Source: Prevotella sp.
Lineage (GTDB): Bacteria > Bacteroidota > Bacteroidia > Bacteroidales > Bacteroidaceae
Direction of reading: 5' to 3'
DNA length: 51,236 bases
NCBI GenBank assembly: GCA_017417465.1
Contig: JAFPZD010000202.1
Location: forward strand, 1-51,236
How positions within the stretch are numbered: position 1 is the stretch's first letter; every line of letters starts with the position of its first letter. The position numbers and the translations under genes were made by a program. This document shows, one piece after another, positions 25,371 to 33,506 of this stretch. The notes beneath the pieces were generated by a model, which saw only the letters and a list, made by a program, of their open reading frames with translations, was not told where the DNA came from and ran no database searches.

Positions 25371-27839
25371 ATGAAAAAGTGTAAACTGACCATCGCAGCC
25401 CTGATCATCGCAGCAACGATGCTCGCTGAGGGTGAACGAACCGACATCCTGTTCAACTTCGACTGGAAGTTTCAGTTAGGTGAGACGACAAATGCAGAAA
25501 GTCCACAGTTAGACGACAGCCACTGGCGAAGCTTAGACCTGCCGCACGACTTCCAGATAGAGTTGCCGTGGGAAGAGAAAGCCAGCCGCGGACGGGGGTT
25601 CAAGGACATGGCAACAGGATGGTATCGCAAGACCTTCGATGCCGACCCCGCATGGAAAGGCCGACGAGCGATACTCGATTTCGAGGGTATCATGCTACAC
25701 GGCGACGCCTATCTCAACGGACAGAAGATTGGGGGAACTGACTACGGCTACCTGGGATTTGAGGCAGACGTGACAAAACTGATCCGATACAACCAAAAGA
25801 ACGTTTTGGCCGTGCACTGTTCAACAGGCGAGAACGACAATTCGCGATGGTACACAGGAGGAGGGCTCTTCCGCGACATTCACCTTATTCTGAAGGATTC
25901 CGTCAGCATTGCCAGGCACGGCATTTACATAAAGGCCTACCCGCGCGCGGCGGTGCCGATTCGCGATGCGAAGAACACCTCCCAACGATCCCAAGGAGGG
26001 GAAACTGCTACCGTTGCAGTGCAGGTGGAAGTGGAGGGCATCAGGAACAAGAAGTACAACCTGACAATAGAGGCCAAAATCTATGACCCTGAGGGCCAGC
26101 AGGTAGGGCAAACCAGCATGGCAGCACCCAAGGACAACAAACAGCCGACCGTAGAAGTACAGCTGCCTCAAGTAGCTGTCAGCAATCCGCAGCTATGGTC
26201 GACCGAGCAGCCCAAACTCTACACAGCTGAGGTGGCCTTGATACGCGACGGGAAAACGGTCGACAAACTGAGCGAGCGGTTCGGCATACGTACCGTAGAG
26301 TTCTCGAAGGAGTTCGGACTAAAGCTGAACGGCAAGAAAATCTTCCTACAAGGAGCTGCCAACCACCACGACCTGGGGGCAGTAGGTGCCGCTGCCTACG
26401 AAGCAGGTATCGAGCGCATGATGGACAGGCTGAAGGAGTTCGGCTTCAACCACATTCGCACCTCACACAATCCCTATAGTGAAGCCTTCCTACGACTGGC
26501 CGACGAAAAGGGAATCCTTATCGTCGACGAGCTCTACGACAAATGGAGCAACACATTGGCATGGGCTGGACGTCGGCCCTGGACAGAGATGTGGTGGGAG
26601 AACCTCATGGAGTGGGTCAAGCGTGACCGCAACCACCCCTCGGTTATCATGTGGAGCCTCGGCAACGAACTTCAATTCCAGGAAGAGCGCTGCGGATTCC
26701 CCACGCGCGACTGGGGTGTGACCACCTACGACATCATGAACACCCTTGTTAAGCGCCTCGACCCCACGCGTAAGACCACCGTGGCCATGTACCCAGCTCG
26801 TGCGGGGGGCATCGTCAAGCACAGTGCTGAATACCACATTGAGGAGAACATCGTGCCCCCGGAGTTAGCACAGCACACCGAGGTATCCAGTTTCAACTAT
26901 TGTTGGGAGGACTACCAGAAGTACCTTCAGAAAGCCCCCGACATGATTATCTATCAGAGTGAAGCCACCACCAACGAACTTTCAGCGCCCTTCTTCGGAA
27001 TGGACCGTGACCACATGGTGGGTTTGGCCTACTGGGGTGCCATTGAGTACTGGGGCGAATCGAACATCTGGCCCAAGAAGGGCTGGGACTACAGCTTCTT
27101 CCGCCATTCCTTGGAGCCCAACCCTCAGGCTTACCTTATCAAGAGTATTTTCAAACCCGAAGAACCAATGGTCCACATTGGCATTGCCGGCAAGGTGGAC
27201 ACCCTCTGGTGGAACGACATCGTTGTCGGACAGACACGCGTCAGCAGCCACTGGCAACTGCCCGTTGGAGAAGTAACGAGAACAGTGGCAGGAGATAAAC
27301 GCACGGTTTATACCTACACCAACGCCGACGAGGTAGAACTGTTGGTGAACGGCAAGAGCATCGGTGTAAAGAAGAATAGCAACGTTAAAAAGCCTAATGT
27401 CATTACTTGGAAAGGCGTCGCCTACGAACCGGGAAGCATCCTGGCCATCGCCCGCCGCGACGGGAAAGAAGTAGCGCGCCATGAACTGACGACGCCTGGC
27501 AAGGCCATCCGACTGCGCATGGAACTTGAGAACGCCAGTTGGAAGGCGGACGGCATGGATCTGCAGTATGTCCGCGTCTATGCCATCGACCACAAGGGGC
27601 GCGTTGTGCCGTCCCATAAGGGAAGCGTGTGCTTCAGTGTCGACGGCCCTGCACGTATCATTGCCGTAGACAATGGCGACCATTCCTCCGACCAGCTCTT
27701 TGCTGGAGACACCGTGGAGTTGTACGACGGTTTTGCCATGGCCATTGTCCGTTCCACCCGTTCGGAGGGTACTGTGCGCATCGCGGCCACTGTGGACGGA
27801 TTGAAGGGCGTAACAAAAACATGCACTACAGGGCAATAA
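25371..27839 (+). CDS. Glycoside hydrolase family 2, probable beta-galactosidase
   Basis: 822 residues with a signal peptide (about 1-20). Sugar-binding domain (about 25-175), Ig-like immunoglobulin domain (about 215-310), TIM barrel (about 315-600) and C-terminal beta domains (DUF4982-like about 625-690; last domain 705-815). The acid/base is Glu433 in WSLGNEL and the nucleophile Glu531 in IYQSEATT. The motif NHHDLGAVGAA is typical of secreted Bacteroidales GH2 beta-galactosidases. In this locus it would remove galactose side chains from rhamnogalacturonan I. Residues about 203-211 (TSQRSQGGE) are encoded by ACCTCCCAACGATCCCAAGG, again resembling an intergenic repeat. Confidence 0.88.
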   Translation: MKKCKLTIAALIIAATMLAEGERTDILFNFDWKFQLGETTNAESPQLDDSHWRSLDLPHDFQIELPWEEKASRGRGFKDMATGWYRKTFDADPAWKGRRAILDFEGIMLHGDAYLNGQKIGGTDYGYLGFEADVTKLIRYNQKNVLAVHCSTGENDNSRWYTGGGLFRDIHLILKDSVSIARHGIYIKAYPRAAVPIRDAKNTSQRSQGGETATVAVQVEVEGIRNKKYNLTIEAKIYDPEGQQVGQTSMAAPKDNKQPTVEVQLPQVAVSNPQLWSTEQPKLYTAEVALIRDGKTVDKLSERFGIRTVEFSKEFGLKLNGKKIFLQGAANHHDLGAVGAAAYEAGIERMMDRLKEFGFNHIRTSHNPYSEAFLRLADEKGILIVDELYDKWSNTLAWAGRRPWTEMWWENLMEWVKRDRNHPSVIMWSLGNELQFQEERCGFPTRDWGVTTYDIMNTLVKRLDPTRKTTVAMYPARAGGIVKHSAEYHIEENIVPPELAQHTEVSSFNYCWEDYQKYLQKAPDMIIYQSEATTNELSAPFFGMDRDHMVGLAYWGAIEYWGESNIWPKKGWDYSFFRHSLEPNPQAYLIKSIFKPEEPMVHIGIAGKVDTLWWNDIVVGQTRVSSHWQLPVGEVTRTVAGDKRTVYTYTNADEVELLVNGKSIGVKKNSNVKKPNVITWKGVAYEPGSILAIARRDGKEVARHELTTPGKAIRLRMELENASWKADGMDLQYVRVYAIDHKGRVVPSHKGSVCFSVDGPARIIAVDNGDHSSDQLFAGDTVELYDGFAMAIVRSTRSEGTVRIAATVDGLKGVTKTCTTGQ

Positions 27840-27867
27840 AGAGCATTGCTGTACAATTATATCCTTT

Positions 27868-27885
27868 TTTGTACGATTCCATCCC
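27868..27885 (+). promoter_or_regulatory. Candidate HTCS operator, copy B
   Basis: TTTTGTACGATTCCATCC; the TACG at 27872-27875 begins 35 bases before the -7 box at 27907, the same place as copy A. Confidence 0.4.
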
Positions 27886-27906
27886 TTTTCATTGCGTCAC
27901 TCACCG

Positions 27907-27914
27907 TAATTTTG
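27907..27914 (+). promoter_or_regulatory. -7 element of the CBM-like protein gene
   Basis: TAATTTTG followed by CGCC. Leader of about 50 bases to the ATG at 27971. Confidence 0.6.
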
Positions 27915-27970
27915 CGCCGAGAAATCAACAACGCAACTGAATTGTATAACAAAAAAACAACAAGTATCGT

Positions 27971-30835
27971 ATGAAAAAGAGAGTGTTTCTACTTATGATC
28001 GTAGTGGCTGCTGTCATAGGCATGCAGGCTCAGGATTACTACTACACCCACACTGCACGCTTCAAGGCTCAAGGTGAGAATCAGGTGATTAACGGCAACT
28101 TCGAACAGTTCTTCGAAGGTTGGACAAATGAGACTGGCGGTGAGGTGAACACCGACGTCTGGGCAGTGGAGCCACAAGGAGGGCCTAACGGTGAGAACGC
28201 CGTCATCGCACTCCAGGCAGGCGACCTCGACGGTGGTGCCCTCGCCCAGCTGTGGACACTCGACCCGGGGTTGTACATCGTCTCCTATTATATTAAAGCA
28301 GAGAGTACTCAAAGCACATCGCTGACGTGGGGCGCTGCCAACTATCTGAACATCTACCTAAACAGCGACGGCACAATGAGCTACGGCAGCAACTCCGTGA
28401 CGGTGACAGCCGCCGAACCCTTCGGCACCGACTGGACACAAGTGGTGTGCATGGCACAAGTGGAGCCCAACCAGCAATTGGTGTTCTTGACCGGCCAGAT
28501 GGGTACCGGCACCATGATTGCCAATATTGAGGTGCGCCAGGCCACCGAGGTCTACGATGTCCGTCTGGCTCAACGCCAAGTAGACTTCGCAGAGAAGCTT
28601 CTCGCCGAGGAAAGCCTGTCGGAAGGCAGGGACGAGGTGATTGGTGCTCTCGAGGGCATGATTAAGCCCGCCATTGCCGATAATGGCCAGAATGAGGACT
28701 TCGCTACGATGGAGTCGCTGATGGAATTGTTTGAGAAAGAGGTGTTCACACCATTCCTTGACGCCAACGGCACGCAACTTGTCGGCAGGACGCTGACCGA
28801 CTGGTCGGAATGGGGCGGTGCCAACTATAACAGCATGACGAACCGCGGCACATGGACCTTCGAGGGTGGACGCTGGGGCTTCTTCCCCAACGATGCCTTC
28901 GCCGTGAGCAGCGGCACAACGACGCTGGAGTTCAACCCTGGCGATGGCTATATTGCCACGGCTGGCATCCAAACGGGCCAGCCCGCACTGAACGTCGGTG
29001 TACGCACCCTTGCCGGTGCTCTTGACGATATTGGCCCTGGCAAGTACATGTTCTCGATAGAGGCTCAGGCCGTTGCCGCGTCGAACCGCGCGAACCCCTA
29101 CGGTGCTAATCATTCCATCGCCATCGTCGGCCCCAACATCTACGTTGGTGAGGATAACGAGGTACTGGAAAACGACACACTGAACGGCTATTTCTGGAAA
29201 ACTTACTATAAGATTGCAGAGATTAAAGATGGCGAGGAGCTGAAGGTGGGCTTCCACTTCCCCGTGCTGGAGGGTTCTACTGGCGGTCGCTACAGCCTGC
29301 GCAACCCTCAGGTGCGACTGCTGGGCGTCACTGCTGACGAGGCAGAGTTCAACCGTCTGAAGAATGCTTTTATGGTGCAGCAGTACAACCTGAGCCTTCG
29401 CCTGACGACTTACCCTGAGGAACTGAAGGACTATCCTTGGGATCAGGACGTGCTGACGGCTGTTGTTGAGCAGGCCCGCGCCGTCTACGAAGCTTCGCTT
29501 CAGATTATCGATGCCAACGGCAATGTGCTTCAGCGGGACATGGTGAACGAGGAGCAGACGCAGAAGCTGCTTGACGAGGTGAACAATCTGGGCCGTGCAC
29601 GCAGTACGGTACTTACCAGCAACGCTCCCATCATCGCCCTGCGCGAAGCTGTGGAGGGTGCAAAAGTTTCACTTGCGAACCCCGCCAACAGTGCCGCCCC
29701 TGCGAGCTATCGTAGTGCTCTGGAACAGGCCGTAGCCACTGGCGAAGCCCTACTTGCCAACATCACGTCGGAGAACCAGGGAGAGCTCTTCACAGAGACA
29801 GCTAACAATATCCTGAAGCTGCAAGAGGAGTTCGAGGCAACAGCAGCCTCACGCAACAACCCGACGAACATCCTTATTGCCAATGCTGACTTCTCAGAGT
29901 TCGGTGCGAACAGCAACATCACGGCCGGTGGTGAGAACAAGAGCTGGCAGTGGACTATCGGAGATGGCATGGGCCGCTGGGAAATCCGCGACAACGAGAC
30001 GCTGGAACAGGGTCATGGCGCTACCTGCTGGCGAGGCACAACGGCAGGCCCCAACGGCCGCGTACTGCAAACGGCCGAGCTGACCTATGAGGGCCTGTAT
30101 GAATATCGCGCAAAAGCTTACATCTCAGAGGAGCGCGTTAACGAGCTGGTGGCTGCTGCCAAGCTCATAATGGACGCCAGTGAGATGCCCATCGACACGA
30201 TTTACAAGCCAGGCATCCGACTCTTCTTCGGCCAGGAGGGTGCTCCCGACTCAGTAACCATCTCTAAGTGCTACATGGGCGTGAAGGACGACGGCACCTA
30301 CTTTGCGCGCACAGCCGACGGCAAGCAGTATCCCGGTCAGGTCTACGCCACCTACTCCGTGTTCTTCAACAAACAGGGTGCCGCAGCCGCGAAGGTGGAG
30401 TTTGGTTTGGAAGCATTCGGCAACAGTGCCACCGCTGGTGCGAACGGTTTCGGTTTCGGTATGAACGAGATTCGCTTCTTGGGTAACGAGGCTCAGTATC
30501 TGGCCGACACAAAGGCTGAGATGGACAACCTGGTGGCAAGCGTCAACGGCGCTATTGGCAGCGTGGACAACTACTGGGCAGTGAAGGTTCGTCGCTACAT
30601 TGAGGATGCTGCCACCGCAACGACAGCGAAGGAGATGCAGAATGTGATCCATAGCCTGAAGGAAGTTGCAGCACGCGCTGGCATCGAGCTACCCAACGTT
30701 GAGGGCATCTACGAAATTGTACAATATGACAATTTACAATTAAACAATTGCCACCGTCTCGTCATCCGCAACGGGAAAGTGACCATCGACGGTCGCTACG
30801 ACCTGATGGGAAGAAAGTTGAATGTTGAGAATTGA
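27971..30835 (+). CDS. Secreted protein with carbohydrate-binding-like domains
   Basis: 954 residues. Signal peptide MKKRVFLLMIVVAAVIGMQA then QDYYY. Residues about 35-190 read like a CBM4/9-type jelly roll (VINGNFEQFFEGW ... LDPGLYIVSYYIKAE), and a second such domain starts near 640 (ILIANADFSEFGANSN). A third beta domain (about 265-450) and two helical linkers (about 450-560 and 560-635, FIVAR-like with repeated 'LxxAvxxgeall') lie between. No catalytic motif. It probably binds polysaccharide at the cell surface, perhaps replacing the missing SusD-like function, but this is inference. The C-terminus (EIVQYDNLQLNNCHRLVIRN ... LMGRKLNVEN) is encoded partly by CAATTTA-type heptads, so the usual C-terminal motif looks rebuilt or eroded. 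Confidence 0.7.
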   Translation: MKKRVFLLMIVVAAVIGMQAQDYYYTHTARFKAQGENQVINGNFEQFFEGWTNETGGEVNTDVWAVEPQGGPNGENAVIALQAGDLDGGALAQLWTLDPGLYIVSYYIKAESTQSTSLTWGAANYLNIYLNSDGTMSYGSNSVTVTAAEPFGTDWTQVVCMAQVEPNQQLVFLTGQMGTGTMIANIEVRQATEVYDVRLAQRQVDFAEKLLAEESLSEGRDEVIGALEGMIKPAIADNGQNEDFATMESLMELFEKEVFTPFLDANGTQLVGRTLTDWSEWGGANYNSMTNRGTWTFEGGRWGFFPNDAFAVSSGTTTLEFNPGDGYIATAGIQTGQPALNVGVRTLAGALDDIGPGKYMFSIEAQAVAASNRANPYGANHSIAIVGPNIYVGEDNEVLENDTLNGYFWKTYYKIAEIKDGEELKVGFHFPVLEGSTGGRYSLRNPQVRLLGVTADEAEFNRLKNAFMVQQYNLSLRLTTYPEELKDYPWDQDVLTAVVEQARAVYEASLQIIDANGNVLQRDMVNEEQTQKLLDEVNNLGRARSTVLTSNAPIIALREAVEGAKVSLANPANSAAPASYRSALEQAVATGEALLANITSENQGELFTETANNILKLQEEFEATAASRNNPTNILIANADFSEFGANSNITAGGENKSWQWTIGDGMGRWEIRDNETLEQGHGATCWRGTTAGPNGRVLQTAELTYEGLYEYRAKAYISEERVNELVAAAKLIMDASEMPIDTIYKPGIRLFFGQEGAPDSVTISKCYMGVKDDGTYFARTADGKQYPGQVYATYSVFFNKQGAAAAKVEFGLEAFGNSATAGANGFGFGMNEIRFLGNEAQYLADTKAEMDNLVASVNGAIGSVDNYWAVKVRRYIEDAATATTAKEMQNVIHSLKEVAARAGIELPNVEGIYEIVQYDNLQLNNCHRLVIRNGKVTIDGRYDLMGRKLNVEN

Positions 30836-30840
30836 ACATT

Positions 30841-30862
30841 CTTACGTCCCGCTGGTAGCAAG
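30841..30862. repeat. Degenerate REP-like loop
   Basis: CTTACGTCCCGCTGGTAGCAAG resembles CTTGCGTCCCTTCGGTAGCAAG of the elements at 13012 and 16185, but the outer arms are lost. Confidence 0.45.
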
Positions 30863-30902
30863 CGCTTCGACTGAGCGGAACGGTGACCATATCACAGTAA
30901 GG

Positions 30903-30940
30903 AAACAGGCAGGGAAGAAAAAAGCCCTGCCTGTTTTTTT
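30903..30940 (+). terminator. Terminator after the CBM-like protein gene
   Basis: Stem AAACAGGCAGGG / CCCTGCCTGTTT with a ten-base A/G loop and a T run. Confidence 0.88.
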
Positions 30941-30954
30941 GTAGAATCGAACAA

Positions 30955-30970
30955 AATGATACGTTTTTGC
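30955..30970 (+). promoter_or_regulatory. Candidate HTCS operator, copy C
   Basis: AATGATACGTTTTTGC; the TACG at 30960-30963 begins 45 bases before the -7 box at 31005, one helical turn further than in copies A and B. Confidence 0.35.
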
Positions 30971-31004
30971 ACAAAAACACCCGTTTTTGGTGTCAGAAAG
31001 CATG

Positions 31005-31012
31005 TACTTTTG
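31005..31012 (+). promoter_or_regulatory. -7 element of the PL11 operon
   Basis: TACTTTTG followed by CAACAG. The start at 31089 is about 75 bases further on. Confidence 0.55.
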
Positions 31013-31088
31013 CAACAGAAAACTCGCGATGCGCTGAGCATTAAGCACTGGACATCGAGAATTGAACATAATTATATTTATATCGAAA

Positions 31089-33506
31089 ATGAAAAAACTA
31101 CTTACCCTGACAATTGGGCTTACAGGCCTCCTGGCACTGCCGATGGAAAGTGAAGCCCAGAGAGAGAACCTTGACCGTGGCGTCGTGGCCATCAAAAATG
31201 GCGCCACAACTTTTGTAAGCTGGCGCGTCCAGCCTACTGATAATGACAACACAAGTTTTGACCTGTTGCGCGATGGCACTGTGGTAAATGAGGGGCTGAC
31301 GGTGAGCAACGTAAGCATCAGCGGCGGCAGCGACGACAGCCAGTGGCAGGTGGTTGTGAAGGAGAACGGCAACGAGGTGGAGACGACGCCTGCTGTCACG
31401 CGATGGAGCAAGATCTTTAAGCATGTCACGCTGGACCGCCCCACCTCTCAACCCGGCTACCACTACTTCCCCAACGACTGCTCGGTGGCCGACCTCGACG
31501 GTGACGGCGAGCTGGAACTGGTCATCAAATGGGATCCGTCGAACAATCAGGACAATTCGAAAAGCGGCAAGACAGGTAATGTCTACTTGGACGCCTACAA
31601 ACTGGACGGAACGAAGTTGTGGCGCATCGACCTGGGTCAGAACATCCGCGCCGGTGCACACTATACGCAGTTTCTGGTCTACGACTTCAACGGCGACGGA
31701 CGTGCAGAACTGATCTGCAAAACGGCGCAAGGAACGATTGACGGTACTGGCAGCTATGTCAACAAGGTTGCTGACGACAATAAGATTTCGTCGGCGAGCA
31801 ACAGCCTGAAGTACGCTAACTCCAATGGCTACATCCTCAGCGGTGCCGAATACCTGACAGTGTTCGAGGGCACAACGGGCCGCGCACTGCACACCATCTG
31901 GTACAACCCCAACCGTGGCTGTACCACGGGAGAAGTGAAGGCTCCGTCGGGAAGTGAGCTGAACACGCTGTGGGGCGACAACTACGGCAACCGCTGTGAC
32001 CGCTATCTGGCCTGCGTGGCTCATCTCGACGGCGAAACGGGTCCTGCCTCGGCCGTGATGTGCCGCGGCTACTACACCCGCGCCTACCTGTGGGCCGTCG
32101 ACTTCGATGGTTCGAAGCTGTCGACGCGCTGGCTCCACGCCTCCGTCAGTCCCTCGACGGTGGAAGTGACCGACGGCAGCGGTAATACGACGACGCAGAC
32201 CTATACGACCAACACCTCAGGCATCTCGAGCGGCACCAATGATGTGCATTTCTACTGCACGGCCTACGGACAGGGTTGTCACTCGCTGGCTGTAGGCGAC
32301 GTTGACGGCGACGGCTGCGATGAAATCATCTATGGCTCGGCAGCCATTGATCACGACGGCCAGCTGCTCCACACGACGGGCCTTGGTCATGGTGATGCTC
32401 TGCACCTGAGCGACCTGATGCCCGACCATCCGGGTCTTGAGGTGATGATGGTCCACGAGGAAGCCCCCTTCGGATGGAGCGTCCGCGACGCCGCTACTGG
32501 CGAGCTGCTTATTCACCACACGGGTGCTGAAGACACCGGTCGTGGCCTGGCTGCCGACATCTTGGGCGACCACCGCGGCTTTGAATACTGGCATAGCGAC
32601 GACTTCAACAGTAATCAGAACATCTACTCGAGTCAGGACAAGGTGGTGGGACATTACACCACAAACTACCCATTCTACAACTTCCGTATCTACTGGGATG
32701 GAGACGACCTCGACGAGATCTTCGACAAGGGGGCCGTCAACAACGGCAAGTGGAGCCGACTGCTCACTTGCGGCAACTACGGCAATTCGGTGACCTACGG
32801 TACCAAAGCCAATCCACTGCTCATAGCCGACATCATTGGGGACTGGCGAGAGGAAATCATCATGTTCGACAAGAACGACTCTGCATCTATAAACATCTTC
32901 TCCACGACCACGGCAACGAAGATGCGTGTTCCGGCACTGATGAGCGACCATATCTACCGCATGTCGGTGGCATGGCAGAACGTCGGCTACAACCAGCCGC
33001 CACACCTGGGCTACTACTTGCCCGACCTCGTGGCCACACGCTTCGAGTGCATCAGCATAGGGCAGAAAGAGCAGGAGGCAACGGTGGGACTTCCCATCGA
33101 CGACATTACCTGTCGTATGAAGAACTGCACGACGGCCTTGTTACAACACGTTAACCTGAACGGCGAACGCATCAAGAGTTACGCTGCGCCCGACGGATTC
33201 ACCTTCGCTGCCAATACAACAGAGCATACCTTCACGCTGAGCGGTACACCGCAGCAGGCCGGCGACTACGAGTTCATCGTCAGGTCGAGCGGAGACGTCA
33301 GCGGTAACACCATCACCGACACGCTGCGCCTCCGCGTCAGCGACGCCAGTGGCATCACTAACATGGCCTCAACGCAATACACAACAGTCTACACGCAACA
33401 GGTCTACGACCTGCAGGGCCGGCAGCGTTCACTGCCCAATGCTAAACGGCATGCGCTGAATATCATTCGTCGCGGAAGCGAAGTGAGAAAACAGATAACG
33501 AAATGA
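31089..33506 (+). CDS. Rhamnogalacturonan lyase, polysaccharide lyase family 11
   Basis: 805 residues from the ATG at 31089, which precedes a signal peptide (MKKLLTLTIGLTGLLALPME, cut after SEA). The mature part begins RENLDRGVVAIKNG, the standard PL11 N-terminus, followed by a beta-propeller with calcium-binding loops (VADLDGDGELELVIKWDPSN, VYDFNGDGRAELICKTAQGT, VGDVDGDGCDEIIYGS). It cleaves the rhamnose-galacturonic acid backbone of rhamnogalacturonan I by beta-elimination. The C-terminal part (about 650-775) is an Ig-like domain, then a degenerate secreted-protein tail (QVYDLQGRQRS). The stop overlaps the next gene by four bases. Confidence 0.92.
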   Translation: MKKLLTLTIGLTGLLALPMESEAQRENLDRGVVAIKNGATTFVSWRVQPTDNDNTSFDLLRDGTVVNEGLTVSNVSISGGSDDSQWQVVVKENGNEVETTPAVTRWSKIFKHVTLDRPTSQPGYHYFPNDCSVADLDGDGELELVIKWDPSNNQDNSKSGKTGNVYLDAYKLDGTKLWRIDLGQNIRAGAHYTQFLVYDFNGDGRAELICKTAQGTIDGTGSYVNKVADDNKISSASNSLKYANSNGYILSGAEYLTVFEGTTGRALHTIWYNPNRGCTTGEVKAPSGSELNTLWGDNYGNRCDRYLACVAHLDGETGPASAVMCRGYYTRAYLWAVDFDGSKLSTRWLHASVSPSTVEVTDGSGNTTTQTYTTNTSGISSGTNDVHFYCTAYGQGCHSLAVGDVDGDGCDEIIYGSAAIDHDGQLLHTTGLGHGDALHLSDLMPDHPGLEVMMVHEEAPFGWSVRDAATGELLIHHTGAEDTGRGLAADILGDHRGFEYWHSDDFNSNQNIYSSQDKVVGHYTTNYPFYNFRIYWDGDDLDEIFDKGAVNNGKWSRLLTCGNYGNSVTYGTKANPLLIADIIGDWREEIIMFDKNDSASINIFSTTTATKMRVPALMSDHIYRMSVAWQNVGYNQPPHLGYYLPDLVATRFECISIGQKEQEATVGLPIDDITCRMKNCTTALLQHVNLNGERIKSYAAPDGFTFAANTTEHTFTLSGTPQQAGDYEFIVRSSGDVSGNTITDTLRLRVSDASGITNMASTQYTTVYTQQVYDLQGRQRSLPNAKRHALNIIRRGSEVRKQITK

